Shown: in pieces, positions 1 through 8,760 of the stretch | Position numbering within the stretch: the first letter of the stretch is position 1 | Layout of the letters: the number at the start of each line of letters is the position of its first letter | NCBI RefSeq assembly: GCF_005435165.1 | Contig: NZ_SGUC01000022.1 | Coordinates: forward strand, 1 to 50,312 | Reading direction: 5' to 3' | Origin: Halorubrum sp. GN11_10-6_MGM | Lineage (GTDB): Archaea; Halobacteriota; Halobacteria; Halobacteriales; Haloferacaceae | Length of the DNA: 50,312 nt | The notes under the pieces: model-generated | Databases searched by the model: none | What the model saw: only the letters and a program-made list of their open reading frames with translations | Told to the model about the DNA's origin: nothing | Translations under genes and position numbers: made by a program

Positions 1-145
1 GTCCCACCCCGCACAGCCCCGCACCTCACGCCTCCCCAGCCTCGTCGGTCGGCCTCCGCGTTGCTCCGGCCGACCGACTCCCTCGCGCGTGCTGTCTCGC
101 GGTCGCCGGGGGCGACCGCTCACAGGCACGCGCCACCGCAGTTCG
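1..145 (+). repeat. Dispersed multi-hairpin element, copy A (left-truncated by window)
   Basis: The 3' half of a repeat seen seven times in this window. The conserved box CCTCACGCCTCCCCAGCCTC is at about 24-43. Stem 2 pairs 44-54 with 68-78 (11 bp, perfect). Stem 3 pairs 99-107 with 111-119 (9 bp, 3-nt loop). The conserved 3' end, with core CACGCGCCACCGC, is at about 127-139. The 5' half with stem 1 lies outside the window, or is missing. No protein-coding ORF in it is credible. A TATA-like CTTATG follows at about 147, ahead of mutL. Confidence 0.85.
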
Positions 146-239
146 GCTTATGAATCGTCGTCGCCCGATACGCGTTCCGTCCCGGTCGCCGCCGCCGACA
201 ACGCCTTGAAGTGCGCGCTCGTCGGACTGACGGTAACGC

Positions 240-2573
240 ATGGAGCCGCCAGACATCGAGCGGTTGGACGAGCGGACCGTCCAGCGGATCGCGGCGGGCG
301 AGGTCGTCGAGCGCCCCGCGAGCGTCGTGAAGGAGTTGGTCGAGAACAGCCTCGACGCGGGCGCGAGCCGCGTCGCCGTCTCGGTCGAGGCGGGCGGCAC
401 CGAGGGGATCCGCGTCCGCGACGACGGCGTCGGGGTCCCCGAAGACCAGTTGGAGGCGGCCGTCGCAGAGCACGCCACCTCGAAGATCGGCGACATCGAG
501 GACCTCGACCGCGGCGTCGGCACGCTCGGCTTCCGGGGCGAGGCGCTGTACACAGTCGGCGCCGTCTCGCGACTGACGGTGCGGTCGCGTCCGCCCGACG
601 CCGAGGCGGGCGCGGAGATCACCGTCGAGGGGGGCGACGTGGGCGAGGTCCGCCCCGCCGGCTGTCCGGCCGGGACGACCGTCGAGGTCGACGACCTCTT
701 CTATAATACGCCCGCGCGCAAGAAGTTCCTCAAGCGGACCGCCACGGAGTTCGACCACGTGAACACCGTCGTGACGGGGTACGCGCTGGCGAACCCCGAC
801 GTCGCGGTCTCGCTGGAACACGACGGCCGGGAGACGTTCGCGACCGAGGGGAACGGCGACCTCCGGTCGGCCGTCCTCGCCGTCTACGGCCGCGAGGTCG
901 CCGAGTCGATGATCGACGTGGCGTGGACGCCGGATGGGCGCGAGGGCGACGCGAGCGACGGCGCCGAGACCGACACCCCGGTCCACCGGGTTACGGGGCT
1001 CGTCTCGCACCCGGAGACGGCGCGCTCGACGCGCGATTACCTCTCGACGTACGTCAACGGGCGGTACGTCACCGCGAGCGCGCTCCGCGAGGCGACGCTC
1101 GACGCCTACGGCGGCCAGCTGGCGCCGGACCGCTACCCGTTCGCCGTCCTCTTCGTCGAGGTCCCGCCCGGCGACGTGGACGTGAACGTCCACCCGCGCA
1201 AGCTGGAGGTCCGCTTCGACGAGGAGCCGGCGGTCCGCGGCGCGGTCGAGACGGCCGTCGAGGAGGCGCTGCTCGACCACGGCCTGATACGCTCGACGGC
1301 GCCCCGCGGCCAGTCGGCCCCCGACGAGACCGCCGTCGACCCGGAGACGCCCGACGCCGAGGCCGTCGGCGGCGCGGACACCGACCACGAGCGCGCCGCG
1401 TTAGAGGGGCGCACGTCGGCGACATCGACCGAATCGGCGAACTCGACCGAGCCCGCGAGTTCCGAACGCTCCCGGGACACCGCGCTCGACGCCGAGACGA
1501 CGCGGACCGACGCCGAGACGACGCAGACTGACGCCGACGCCCGCGACCCCTCGACCCCGACCGAGCTGGACCCCTCCGACGACGCCGCGTGGGCGGTCGA
1601 CGGCCTCGGCGACCAAGACGGTGGATCGGACGGAGCGACCGAGCAGTCGACGGGTAGCGGGGGCGGCGACGCGACCGATGCCCGGCCTTCCCCGCGCAGC
1701 TGGCAGGAGGACTCCGCGGAGCGCGCGCCGAGTCCGTCGACGGGAGCGGACGGGTCGGCCCGCGACGAGGCGTCGGCCAGCGAGGCGTCGCTCGGCGGGG
1801 ACGACCCGGCCACGGACGAGACCGGTTCCGCCGACCGGGCGGCCGAGGGCGAGGAGCCAGCCGTCCGGTCGGCGGCGCGGTCGGCTCCCGGAGCCCGCCC
1901 GCCGACGCGACAGCGGACCCTCGACGGCGAGGCGACCGAGAGCGAGCGCGCGTTCGACTCGCTCCCCTCGCTGCGGGTGCTGGGACAGCTCCACGAGACG
2001 TACGTCGTCGCCGAGGCGCCCGACGGGCTCGTGCTGATCGACCAGCACGCCGCCGACGAGCGCGTGAACTACGAGCGGCTGAAGGCGACCTTCGCGGACG
2101 GCGCGGACGCGCAGGCGCTCGCGGAGCCGGTCCGGATCGAGCTGACGGCGCGCGAGGCGGCGCTGTTCGAGGAGTTCGTTGACGACCTCGCCGAGATCGG
2201 GTTCCGCGCGGAGCGCGCCGGGGACCGCGAGGTCGCGGTGACGGCGGTCCCGGCGGTCTTCGACGCCGCGCTCGATCCCGACCTCCTGCGGGACGCGCTG
2301 TCCGCGCTGGTCGACGACGCCGCCGCGGGCGACGAGCCGGTCGCGGACGTCGTCGACGAGCTGCTCGCCGACCTCGCCTGCTACCCCTCGGTGACGGGGA
2401 ACACCTCGCTGACCGAGGGCCGGGTCGTCGACCTCCTCGATCGGCTCGACGCCTGCGAGAACCCCTACGCCTGTCCGCACGGGCGCCCGGTCGTGATCCG
2501 ACTCGACCGCGACGAGGTCGGGTCGCGGTTCGAGCGCGACTACCCGGGCCACGGCGGTCGGCGCGCGGAGTAG
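240..2573 (+). CDS. mutL: DNA mismatch repair protein MutL
   Basis: MutL is the GHKL-ATPase matchmaker of methyl-independent mismatch repair, working with MutS. The N-terminal half (about 1-330) has the ATPase motifs: KELVENSLDAG near residue 31, with catalytic Glu32 and Asn36, and TLGFRGEAL. A long Asp/Ser/Thr/Glu-rich linker (about 345-560) joins it to the C-terminal dimerisation domain. That domain carries the endonuclease metal motif DQHAADERVNYE (from about residue 601) and CPHGRP near the end, so it should nick DNA itself, as MutL does in organisms lacking MutH. At 777 aa it is longer than bacterial MutL because of the acidic linker. mutS is not visible; it may lie to the left of the window. 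Confidence 0.97.
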   Translation: MEPPDIERLDERTVQRIAAGEVVERPASVVKELVENSLDAGASRVAVSVEAGGTEGIRVRDDGVGVPEDQLEAAVAEHATSKIGDIEDLDRGVGTLGFRGEALYTVGAVSRLTVRSRPPDAEAGAEITVEGGDVGEVRPAGCPAGTTVEVDDLFYNTPARKKFLKRTATEFDHVNTVVTGYALANPDVAVSLEHDGRETFATEGNGDLRSAVLAVYGREVAESMIDVAWTPDGREGDASDGAETDTPVHRVTGLVSHPETARSTRDYLSTYVNGRYVTASALREATLDAYGGQLAPDRYPFAVLFVEVPPGDVDVNVHPRKLEVRFDEEPAVRGAVETAVEEALLDHGLIRSTAPRGQSAPDETAVDPETPDAEAVGGADTDHERAALEGRTSATSTESANSTEPASSERSRDTALDAETTRTDAETTQTDADARDPSTPTELDPSDDAAWAVDGLGDQDGGSDGATEQSTGSGGGDATDARPSPRSWQEDSAERAPSPSTGADGSARDEASASEASLGGDDPATDETGSADRAAEGEEPAVRSAARSAPGARPPTRQRTLDGEATESERAFDSLPSLRVLGQLHETYVVAEAPDGLVLIDQHAADERVNYERLKATFADGADAQALAEPVRIELTAREAALFEEFVDDLAEIGFRAERAGDREVAVTAVPAVFDAALDPDLLRDALSALVDDAAAGDEPVADVVDELLADLACYPSVTGNTSLTEGRVVDLLDRLDACENPYACPHGRPVVIRLDRDEVGSRFERDYPGHGGRRAE

Positions 2574-2654
2574 CCGGCGGGGAGACCGGCCGTCGGCCGG
2601 TCCCCGCCGACCGCAGAGAGGTACGTTTTAGGTGACTGCGGTGGACCCACGCGT

Positions 2655-3815
2655 ATGGAACGCGTAGCGATCGTCGGCGCGTCGATGACCCGGTTCGGGC
2701 AGCGCGACGCCTGGGTTCGGGAGCTGCTGGCGGAGGCGGGCGCGGCCGCGCTCGACGACGCCGGCGTCGACGGCGACGACCTCGATCACCTGTACGTCTC
2801 GAACATGGCCAGCGGCGAGTTCGAGGGGCAGACCGGCGTCCCGAACGCCCTCGCACACGATCTGGCGGCCCAGCCGGCCTACACCGCGCGGATCGACCAG
2901 ACCTCCTCGTCGGGCGGCGCGGGCGTGTACGCCGCGTGGCAGTCGGTCGCCTCGGGCGCGAGCGACCTCACCATGCTCGTCGGCGGCGAGAAGATGACCC
3001 ACCGGACCACGTCCGAGGCGACCGACGTGATCGCGTCGCTCACGCATCCGGTCGAGTACAAACAGGGCGTCACGCTCCCGTCGTTCGCGGGGCTCACCGC
3101 TCGGCTCTACCTCGACACCTACGACGCGCCCCGAGAGAGCCTCGGGAAGGTCGCCGTGAAGAACCACAGGAACGGCGTGGACAACCCCCACGCGCAGTTC
3201 CGGAAGGAGGTCGACCTCGACACCGTTCTCGACTCGCCGATCGTCGCCGACCCCCTCCGGCTGTACGACTTCTGCCCGATCACGGACGGCTCCGCGGCGC
3301 TCGTGTTCTGTCCCGAGTCCGTCGCGGAGGAGTACGCGCCAGACGGCAGCTACGCCGTCGTCTCGGGGATCGGCGGCGCAACCGACACCCACGTCGTCCA
3401 CGAGCGCGCGGACACGACGACGATGGGCGGCGTCGTCGACTCCTCCGAGGTCGCCTACGAGATGGCCGGGATCGGCCCGGACGACGTCGACGTGGCCGAG
3501 CTCCACGACATGTTCACCATCCTCGAGTTCCTCCAGAGCGAGGACCTCGGCTTCTTCGAGAAAGGGGAGGGGTGGAAGGCCGTCGAGGAGGGCGTCACCG
3601 ACCGCGACGGCGACCTGCCGATCAACACCTCGGGCGGACTCAAGTCGAAGGGGCACCCGCTCGGGGCCAGCGGCGTCGCACAGGTGTACGAGATATTCAA
3701 GCAGGTCACGGGCGACGCCGGCCCGCGACAGGTCGAGGCCGACACTGGGCTCGCCTGCAACGTCGGCGGGTTCGGGAACTGCGTGACGACGACGATTCTG
3801 GAGGGAAGCCAATGA
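2655..3815 (+). CDS. Thiolase-family protein, haloarchaeal ketothiolase alpha-type subunit
   Basis: A 386-aa thiolase-fold protein that would condense or cleave acyl-CoA units. The thiolase motifs AELHDMF and KGHPLGASG supply the two catalytic histidines. Where the nucleophilic Cys is normally found (N-A-C-A-S-G type motif) the sequence reads QTSSSGG, with Ser84 aligned to Cys. From memory, Haloferax mediterranei BktB alpha uses a Ser-His-His triad and needs a small beta subunit; this pair fits that arrangement. A TATA-like box at 2623-2631 lies about 28 nt upstream of the ATG. The stop overlaps the next start (ATGA). The acyl substrate cannot be told from sequence; a role in HMG-CoA formation, beta-oxidation or PHA precursor supply is possible. 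Confidence 0.88.
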   Translation: MERVAIVGASMTRFGQRDAWVRELLAEAGAAALDDAGVDGDDLDHLYVSNMASGEFEGQTGVPNALAHDLAAQPAYTARIDQTSSSGGAGVYAAWQSVASGASDLTMLVGGEKMTHRTTSEATDVIASLTHPVEYKQGVTLPSFAGLTARLYLDTYDAPRESLGKVAVKNHRNGVDNPHAQFRKEVDLDTVLDSPIVADPLRLYDFCPITDGSAALVFCPESVAEEYAPDGSYAVVSGIGGATDTHVVHERADTTTMGGVVDSSEVAYEMAGIGPDDVDVAELHDMFTILEFLQSEDLGFFEKGEGWKAVEEGVTDRDGDLPINTSGGLKSKGHPLGASGVAQVYEIFKQVTGDAGPRQVEADTGLACNVGGFGNCVTTTILEGSQ

Positions 3816-4249
3816 GCGAGAACACCCAAACGGACGAACAGACCTTCGAGGCGGCGGAGTACGCGGACGGAACCGTCACCTACCCCCCTCACACCGTGAG
3901 CCCGAACGGCGCCGAGCGCGTCGGGACGATCGACCTCCGCGAACACGAGGGACGCGTCCTCACGTGGACGACCTCGACCGCGACGCCGCCGGGCGTCCGC
4001 GAGCCCAACACCCTCGCGATCGTCGAGTTCGACATGGGCGAGGGGTACGACGGGCCGCCGGTCCGCGCGCTCGGACAGATCGCGGAGCGCGAACCCACCG
4101 GAGAGACGTTCGACGTCGACATCGGCGACCGCGTCGAGCCGGTGTACGCCGACGAGCTGCGCGAGCCGGGCGCCGGCATCCGCGAGCCCGACAGCCAGGA
4201 GTGGGACGGGTTCCGGTTCCGGCCGGTCGAGGAGTCGGTCGAAGCGTAG
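3812..4249 (+). CDS. DUF35-type OB-fold partner of the thiolase
   Basis: A 145-aa acyl-CoA-associated OB-fold protein whose start overlaps the thiolase stop by 4 nt, implying translational coupling and probably a complex. The OB-fold part runs from about residue 30 to the end (NGAERVGTIDL ... RVLTWTTSTATPPGVREPNTLAIVEFDMGEGYDG... in outline). Many DUF35 proteins also carry an N-terminal CxxC zinc ribbon; none is present here, since the protein has no cysteine pair. In Haloferax-type ketothiolases such a protein is the beta subunit. A longer reading frame through the thiolase in another phase is a GC-rich shadow; the ATG at 3812 is the sensible start. Confidence 0.87.
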   Translation: MSENTQTDEQTFEAAEYADGTVTYPPHTVSPNGAERVGTIDLREHEGRVLTWTTSTATPPGVREPNTLAIVEFDMGEGYDGPPVRALGQIAEREPTGETFDVDIGDRVEPVYADELREPGAGIREPDSQEWDGFRFRPVEESVEA

Positions 4250-4269
4250 TCGACGTCCCTTTCCGCGGG

Positions 4270-5055
4270 TCAGACCCTCCGATAGTCGCCGAGCCGCGTC
4301 CCGTCGAGCAGGTACGCGTCCGCGGCGGGCAGCGCCGCGGGGAGGTACGGCGCGAGGAACGACTCTCCCTCCACGTTGACCCACGTGCCGCCGGACCGCT
4401 CGTTGAACGCGGGGAAGACGACGAGTTCGGGCGGGTCGGCGGGAGCGGTCTCCCCCGCATCGCTCTCCGCCCCGTCCTCGCAGAACGCGTCGGGGTCGAG
4501 TTCACCCCGGAGCCACGCGCGCTCGACGCGCGAGCCGCCGACCGCGTCCTCCAGCCGCACCTGCGGGTGTTCGTGGCCGGTACATATCACGTCGCCGTCG
4601 AGGAGGTTCGGGTTCGGCCACGTGTGGCCGTGACAGACCGCGACGTCCGACCCGGATCCGCCGCCGAGAAACCCGCCAGCGGGCCCGATCACGTCGAGGT
4701 CGTCGGCGAACGCCTCCGCGACGCCCGCGTCGTGGTTCCCCTCGACGAGCGTCATCGGCACGCGGTCGGTGACGGCGGCGATCAGCGTCTCCAGTTCCTC
4801 GCGCTCGTCGCCGTCGGGCGCGCCGATCCGGTGGGCGAGGTCGCCGAGGACGACGAGTCGGTCCGCGTCGGTCTCGGCGAGGAGAGTACAGAGCCGCTCG
4901 CGGCGCGAGTCGGCGCGGGAGTCGAGCTCGACGCCGCGCTCGTAGCGCAGGCCGACCTCGATGCCGGCGTGGACGTCCGCGACGAGCAGCGCGCGCTCAC
5001 CGCCGAGGTCGGCCACGGCCGCGGGCTCGCCGACGACCGGCTCGACCCGCGCCAT
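4270..5055 (-). CDS. rpe: Calcineurin-like phosphoesterase in the RPA operon
   Basis: A 261-aa metallophosphoesterase with the family metal motifs in order: LLVADVHAG (D-x-H), LVVLGDLAHR (GD), LVEGNHDAG (GNHD), VCHGHTW and ICTGHEHP (H...GHxH). It is the last gene of the RPA operon. Its ATG overlaps the stop of the upstream RPA-associated gene (TGATG at 5053-5057), so I start it at MARVEP rather than at an earlier in-frame codon. In Haloferax volcanii, as I recall it, the rpa1-rpap1 operon ends with a phosphoesterase named Rpe, and the layout here is the same. The substrate is unknown; a nuclease or phosphatase role in DNA repair is inferred from context. Confidence 0.88.
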   Translation of the reverse strand: MARVEPVVGEPAAVADLGGERALLVADVHAGIEVGLRYERGVELDSRADSRRERLCTLLAETDADRLVVLGDLAHRIGAPDGDEREELETLIAAVTDRVPMTLVEGNHDAGVAEAFADDLDVIGPAGGFLGGGSGSDVAVCHGHTWPNPNLLDGDVICTGHEHPQVRLEDAVGGSRVERAWLRGELDPDAFCEDGAESDAGETAPADPPELVVFPAFNERSGGTWVNVEGESFLAPYLPAALPAADAYLLDGTRLGDYRRV

Positions 5056-6713
5056 CAGATCGGCTTGAGCAGTCCGTCGCCGGGCTCGTAACACTGGCCG
5101 CTCATCAGGGCGTCCTGAATGGCGTCGTCGACCGCCCCCGGCTCGACGCCGTGGTCGGCGGCGACGCGCTCGACGACCGCCTCGCGGGGCGCCCCGTCGC
5201 CGTCGTCGAGGTCGTCCATCGCCGCGACCGCCGCGGCTTCGAGGTCGACGTCGTCAGCGTCGTCCCCCGACTCGTCATCCTCCGACTCGTCTCCGCCCTC
5301 AGGGGGTGCGGCGTCGGCCCCATCACTCTCGCCGGCGTCAGCGTCGTCCGGGGCGGAGGCGGGGTCGTCGACCGGCTCGTCGTCGAGGTCCTCCGGATCG
5401 GGGACGTCGATGTCGGCCTCGCCGGGCTCGTCGACCTCGGTCCCGGTCGCGAAGTCGGTGCCGAACTCGGACTCGATCTCCTCGCGCTCCTCGTCGTCGA
5501 GCTGGTACATGTCGTCCGCGTCCGCGTCCGGACCGACGTCGGCCGTCGCGTCCGGCTCCGAGTCGGCGTCCGCAGTCGCGTCTCCCCCGTCGCCGGCGTC
5601 GAAGTCACCGAGTCCGCCGTCGTCGGTCGCGGCATCGGGAGCGGACTCGTCGGCCGCGGCGTCGTCGCCCGCTGCGTCGCCGTCGGCGATCGTCTCGGCG
5701 GGAGTGGTCGCGTCGCCGACCGATTCGGGTTCGGCGTTCGAAGTCGACCCGGGATCGGACGCTTCGTTCGTCTCGGGTTCGGCGGGCTCGTCGGACGCCG
5801 TCTGGGTCGTCTCGTCGGCAGGCGACGAATCGGCGTCGGGAGGCGACGAATCGGCGTCGGCGGTCGGCTCCGAGTCAGCGATCGGTTCGGCGTCGCTCTC
5901 CCCGGCGGACGGTTCCGGCTCGGAATCGTCGCCCACGTCGACGGGGCGGTCGGTCTCGCCCGTCGCCGCCGGCTCCGCGACCGTCACGTCGGTCTCGGGG
6001 AGCGGTCCGATCGCGGTCTCGCCGCCCTCGTCGGGGGCGAGGTCGAGCGCGCGGACCTCGTCGCGGTCGCCCGCGATCATTTCGAGGGCGTCGACCGCGA
6101 GCCGACGGACCGCCTCCGCGTAGGCCGCGGTCGTGCCGTAGTGGTCGAGCGCCCGCGGGATTCCCGCGGCGAGCGGTGCCGGGGCGCCGCCCGCCTCCAG
6201 CGCCGCGCGGAGGTCGTCGCCGCGCAGGTCGGATTCGAGCGCCTTCGCGAACACCGCGAGGCGGTCGAGGGTGGCCTCGGCGGCGGAGACGACCCAGCGG
6301 TCGCGGGTGTCGGCGTCGACCTCGTTGAGGCTCTCCGGGCGGACCGAGGTGAACACGCGGTCGGAGTCCTCCGGCTCGAAGGTGCGCGCCTTCCCCGTCA
6401 AGGCGACGAACGCCGGCGGTTCGGCGCGCTCCAAGAAGGTCTGCGCCTCCGGCTGGTACTGGCCCGCGTACGTGACGAAGGCGCCGGAGGGGTCGACGAC
6501 GCGGCCGCGGCGCGTCTCGTCGTTGACGCGCTCGACCTCCGTGAGCACGCCGGCCGTGAACAGCCGGTTCACCCGCGCGCCGGTCGGGGTGACGACGTAG
6601 TTCGGGGCGCGCTCCTCGTCGCTCTCGGAGTACGACAGCGAGGCGTCGTCGAACTCGGCGGCGAACAGCCGGTAGGCGACCTCCCGCGTTCCGGGACCGT
6701 CGTCGCCGCTCAT
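5055..6713 (-). CDS. rpap1: RPA-associated protein (COG3390, RPAP1-like)
   Basis: A 552-aa partner of replication protein A. The N-terminal part (about 1-215) is a conserved OB-fold-containing region (REVAYRLFAAEFDDA, RAPNYVVTPTGARVNRLF, VDPSGAFVTYAGQYQPEA). A very long, almost purely Asp/Glu/Ala/Ser/Thr/Pro linker follows (about 230-480). A short C-terminal helical, winged-helix-like segment ends it (PREAVVERVAADHGVEPGAVDDAIQDAL). It overlaps both neighbours by about 4 nt, pointing to coupled translation with RPA and the phosphoesterase. Haloferax RPAPs are reported to act in the same pathway as their RPA. The linker is low-complexity and expected to be disordered. Confidence 0.9.
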   Translation of the reverse strand: MSGDDGPGTREVAYRLFAAEFDDASLSYSESDEERAPNYVVTPTGARVNRLFTAGVLTEVERVNDETRRGRVVDPSGAFVTYAGQYQPEAQTFLERAEPPAFVALTGKARTFEPEDSDRVFTSVRPESLNEVDADTRDRWVVSAAEATLDRLAVFAKALESDLRGDDLRAALEAGGAPAPLAAGIPRALDHYGTTAAYAEAVRRLAVDALEMIAGDRDEVRALDLAPDEGGETAIGPLPETDVTVAEPAATGETDRPVDVGDDSEPEPSAGESDAEPIADSEPTADADSSPPDADSSPADETTQTASDEPAEPETNEASDPGSTSNAEPESVGDATTPAETIADGDAAGDDAAADESAPDAATDDGGLGDFDAGDGGDATADADSEPDATADVGPDADADDMYQLDDEEREEIESEFGTDFATGTEVDEPGEADIDVPDPEDLDDEPVDDPASAPDDADAGESDGADAAPPEGGDESEDDESGDDADDVDLEAAAVAAMDDLDDGDGAPREAVVERVAADHGVEPGAVDDAIQDALMSGQCYEPGDGLLKPI

Positions 6714-7984
6714 TCGCCCACCTCCGCGAGCGCGGCGCGAGCGTGTGCGGCCGGGTCGTCGGCGGCGAGCTCGAACTCGGCCGCGTCGAGGGTGGCGCCG
6801 TAGTCGTCGACCGAGAGGTTCCCGCGGACGCGGTAGGCGCGCCCGACGAGGGTGTCCGCGATGGCGTCGGCGACGACCTGCTTGTCCATCGCGTCCTTCG
6901 CCGCGTCGAGGGCGTCGTCGAGGCCGCCGCCGTACACCTCGGCGGTGAGCTCGTCGTCGAGGACGACCGTCACCGTGTCGGTACCGTCGTCGAGGATGGC
7001 CTTCACGCGGAGGTCATCCTCGCCCTCGACGTCCCCGTGGCTCCGGCACTGGCCGTTCTGGACGACGCGGCCGCACTCGGGACAGCGCTCGATGAGCCCG
7101 GAGCCGTCGCGGACTTCGAGGACGTTCCCGACGACCTCGACGTCGAACATCCCGCCGGAGCCGACCGCGTCGGCGACCGAGAGCCGGGGCGCGTCCTCCG
7201 CGACCTCGACGGGGTCTGGCAGCGGCGTCACCGACGAGAACTCGGTGAGGTTGATCGAGGGGACGCCGCGGAACTCCCGGACGTACACGTCCTCGATCCG
7301 GAGGTCCGCGCCCGCCTCGATCTCGGGCCGGGGCTGCCAGTCGGTGAACGGGAGCTTCGCCGTCTCGTCGCCGACGACCCCTTCGAGGATCTCCGTCTCG
7401 CCGTCGCGGCCGGAGATGGTCTTCTCGTCGACCTCCAGCACGCGGACCTCGACGTTGCGCCCGCGGTCGCCGGCGGCGATGTCGACGAGGCTCCGGTCGC
7501 CGCCGACCTCGCGATCGACCTCGACCGGCTCGTCGGCGATGGCGACCGTCGTCGAGTCGTTGAGGTTGAGCTCCGGCGCGCCCTCCCACTCGCGGACGCC
7601 GGCGTTGCCGATCGTCAGCGAGTCGCCCGGCTCGAAGCCGAAGTCCTGCCACGCGGTGTAGGAGATGACGCCCGTCTCGTCGGCGACCTCCCCCTCGCGG
7701 ATCGTGAGGTCGTCGCCCTGGTAGCGGATGGTGCGCGTCCCCTGCGTCAGCACGCGGACGGTGACCGTCACGCCGTCGTGGTCGGTGGTTATCTCGCCGA
7801 CGTCGACCGCGTCTGGCGTCGGGGTCGAGCCGCCGCCACCGCCGCCGTGCTTCCGGCGGACGCTCTGTTTCGCCTCGTCGATCGGCACGCTGTACTCCAG
7901 TAGGTTCTGTAGGTCGGCCTTGACCTCCTCTTTGTCGACGCCGAGGTCGGAGGCGAGCTCCTCGGCATGGCTGTTGACGTCCAT
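6710..7984 (-). CDS. rpa1: Replication protein A, multi-OB-fold ssDNA-binding protein (RPA1-like)
   Basis: A 424-aa single-stranded DNA-binding protein for replication and repair. A short N-terminal helical region (MDVNSHAEELASDLGVDK) and a Gly-rich spacer precede serial OB folds between about 65 and 390. A zinc finger CPECGRVVQNGQCRSHGD (C-x2-C ... C-x2-H) sits near residue 300. The length is close to that of Haloferax RPA1. The reading frame is open far upstream, but similarity begins at the ATG at 7984, which I take as the start. It heads an operon with rpap1 and the phosphoesterase; the stop overlaps the next ATG. Confidence 0.93.
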   Translation of the reverse strand: MDVNSHAEELASDLGVDKEEVKADLQNLLEYSVPIDEAKQSVRRKHGGGGGGSTPTPDAVDVGEITTDHDGVTVTVRVLTQGTRTIRYQGDDLTIREGEVADETGVISYTAWQDFGFEPGDSLTIGNAGVREWEGAPELNLNDSTTVAIADEPVEVDREVGGDRSLVDIAAGDRGRNVEVRVLEVDEKTISGRDGETEILEGVVGDETAKLPFTDWQPRPEIEAGADLRIEDVYVREFRGVPSINLTEFSSVTPLPDPVEVAEDAPRLSVADAVGSGGMFDVEVVGNVLEVRDGSGLIERCPECGRVVQNGQCRSHGDVEGEDDLRVKAILDDGTDTVTVVLDDELTAEVYGGGLDDALDAAKDAMDKQVVADAIADTLVGRAYRVRGNLSVDDYGATLDAAEFELAADDPAAHARAALAEVGE

Positions 7985-8122
7985 CGGAGCGAGGTTCGGC
8001 GCGGCCGCACAAAAGGATTCACCACCCGAGGCCGCCTTCACCACCCAGCGCCGCCGGACCGGGCCTCGACGCCCGCGGGGACGGCCGGTAGCGATAAACC
8101 GCCCCCGTCCGCAGTGTGGGGC

Positions 8123-8437
8123 ATGGACGAGATCGATATCGACGCGCGCGTCACGGACGACCGCACAGTGATCGACGTGAGCGGCACGCGAGACGTCGCG
8201 GTCGTCGTGCGCTCCGGCGGCGGCGAGCGGATCTACCTCCCGCCGGAGGGGTTCGACGACCCGATCGACGGCTCGCCGTACACCTCGCCGTATCAGGGCG
8301 CCGGCGCGGGCGGCGAGGAGAGCCCGTACGGCGGCGGGAGCAGCAGCACGCGCGGCGTGATAGACACCGCGGACGGGTTCCGGATCACGCACCCGGAGCC
8401 GGCGACCGAGTTCGACGTGTTCCGAGGCGACAAGTAG
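8123..8437 (+). CDS. Small haloarchaeal protein of unknown function
   Basis: A 104-aa acidic protein without membrane segments or cysteines. The first half (DRTVIDVSGTRDVAVVVRSGGGERIYLPPE) looks like a small beta-rich domain. The middle is Gly/Ser/Tyr/Pro-rich (YTSPYQGAGAGGEESPYGGG), and the end (TADGFRITHPEPATEFDVFR) resembles a conserved tail. A TATA-like CGATAAAC at about 8091-8098 is 28 nt upstream of the ATG, supporting a leaderless start and a real gene. It is divergent from rpa1. I believe similar proteins are common in Halobacteria as a DUF family, but I cannot name a function. Confidence 0.75.
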   Translation: MDEIDIDARVTDDRTVIDVSGTRDVAVVVRSGGGERIYLPPEGFDDPIDGSPYTSPYQGAGAGGEESPYGGGSSSTRGVIDTADGFRITHPEPATEFDVFRGDK

Positions 8438-8466
8438 GCAGCGATCGGGGATACCACGATCGACAC

Positions 8467-8730
8467 GAACACCGCCGAAGCCCCAGTCGCGAGGCGGGCA
8501 GACGCTTGCTGCGCTCCTCGCTCGCGTTGCTCGCTGCGGTGCTTACAGCGCCTCTGCCCGCCTCGCGACTGCCCCTTCGAGTCCCGCACCGCCCGGCACC
8601 ACACCTCACGCCTCCCCAACCTCGTCGGCTAGCCTCCGCTTCGCTCCGGCTAGCCGACTCCCTCGCGCGACGCTCCTCGCGGTCGCCGGAGGCGACCGCT
8701 CGGAGGCGCGCGCCGTCTGTACTAGTTCGG
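8467..8730 (+). repeat. Dispersed multi-hairpin element, copy B
   Basis: A full-length copy between two convergent genes. The start box reads GAACACCGCCGAAGCCCCAG. Stem 1 pairs 8484-8502 with 8553-8571 (19 bp, perfect) around a loop containing GCGGTGCTTAC. Stem 2 pairs 8624-8634 with 8648-8658 (11 bp). Stem 3 pairs 8679-8687 with 8691-8699 (9 bp). The conserved CCTCACGCCTCCCCA box lies between stems 1 and 2. The 3' end is more diverged than in other copies (GCGCGCCGTCTG). No clear TATA box is seen 26 nt upstream of the start box, unlike copies C, D and F. Confidence 0.9.
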
Positions 8731-8760
8731 TTCAGCGATGTTGGAAGCGTCCGACAGCGA

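Noticed and set aside
120-2856. Long open frames antisense to or out of phase with mutL (hundreds of residues)
   Set aside because: They are Arg/Pro/Gly-rich shadows caused by high GC. They lack family motifs, while the mutL frame has full motif support; the same holds for similar long frames throughout the window.
8467-8730. Hairpin elements as CRISPR repeats or as rho-independent terminators
   Set aside because: Copies are kilobases apart with no spacer periodicity or cas genes. They are about 260 bp with three stems and no T-tract, and three have their own promoter.
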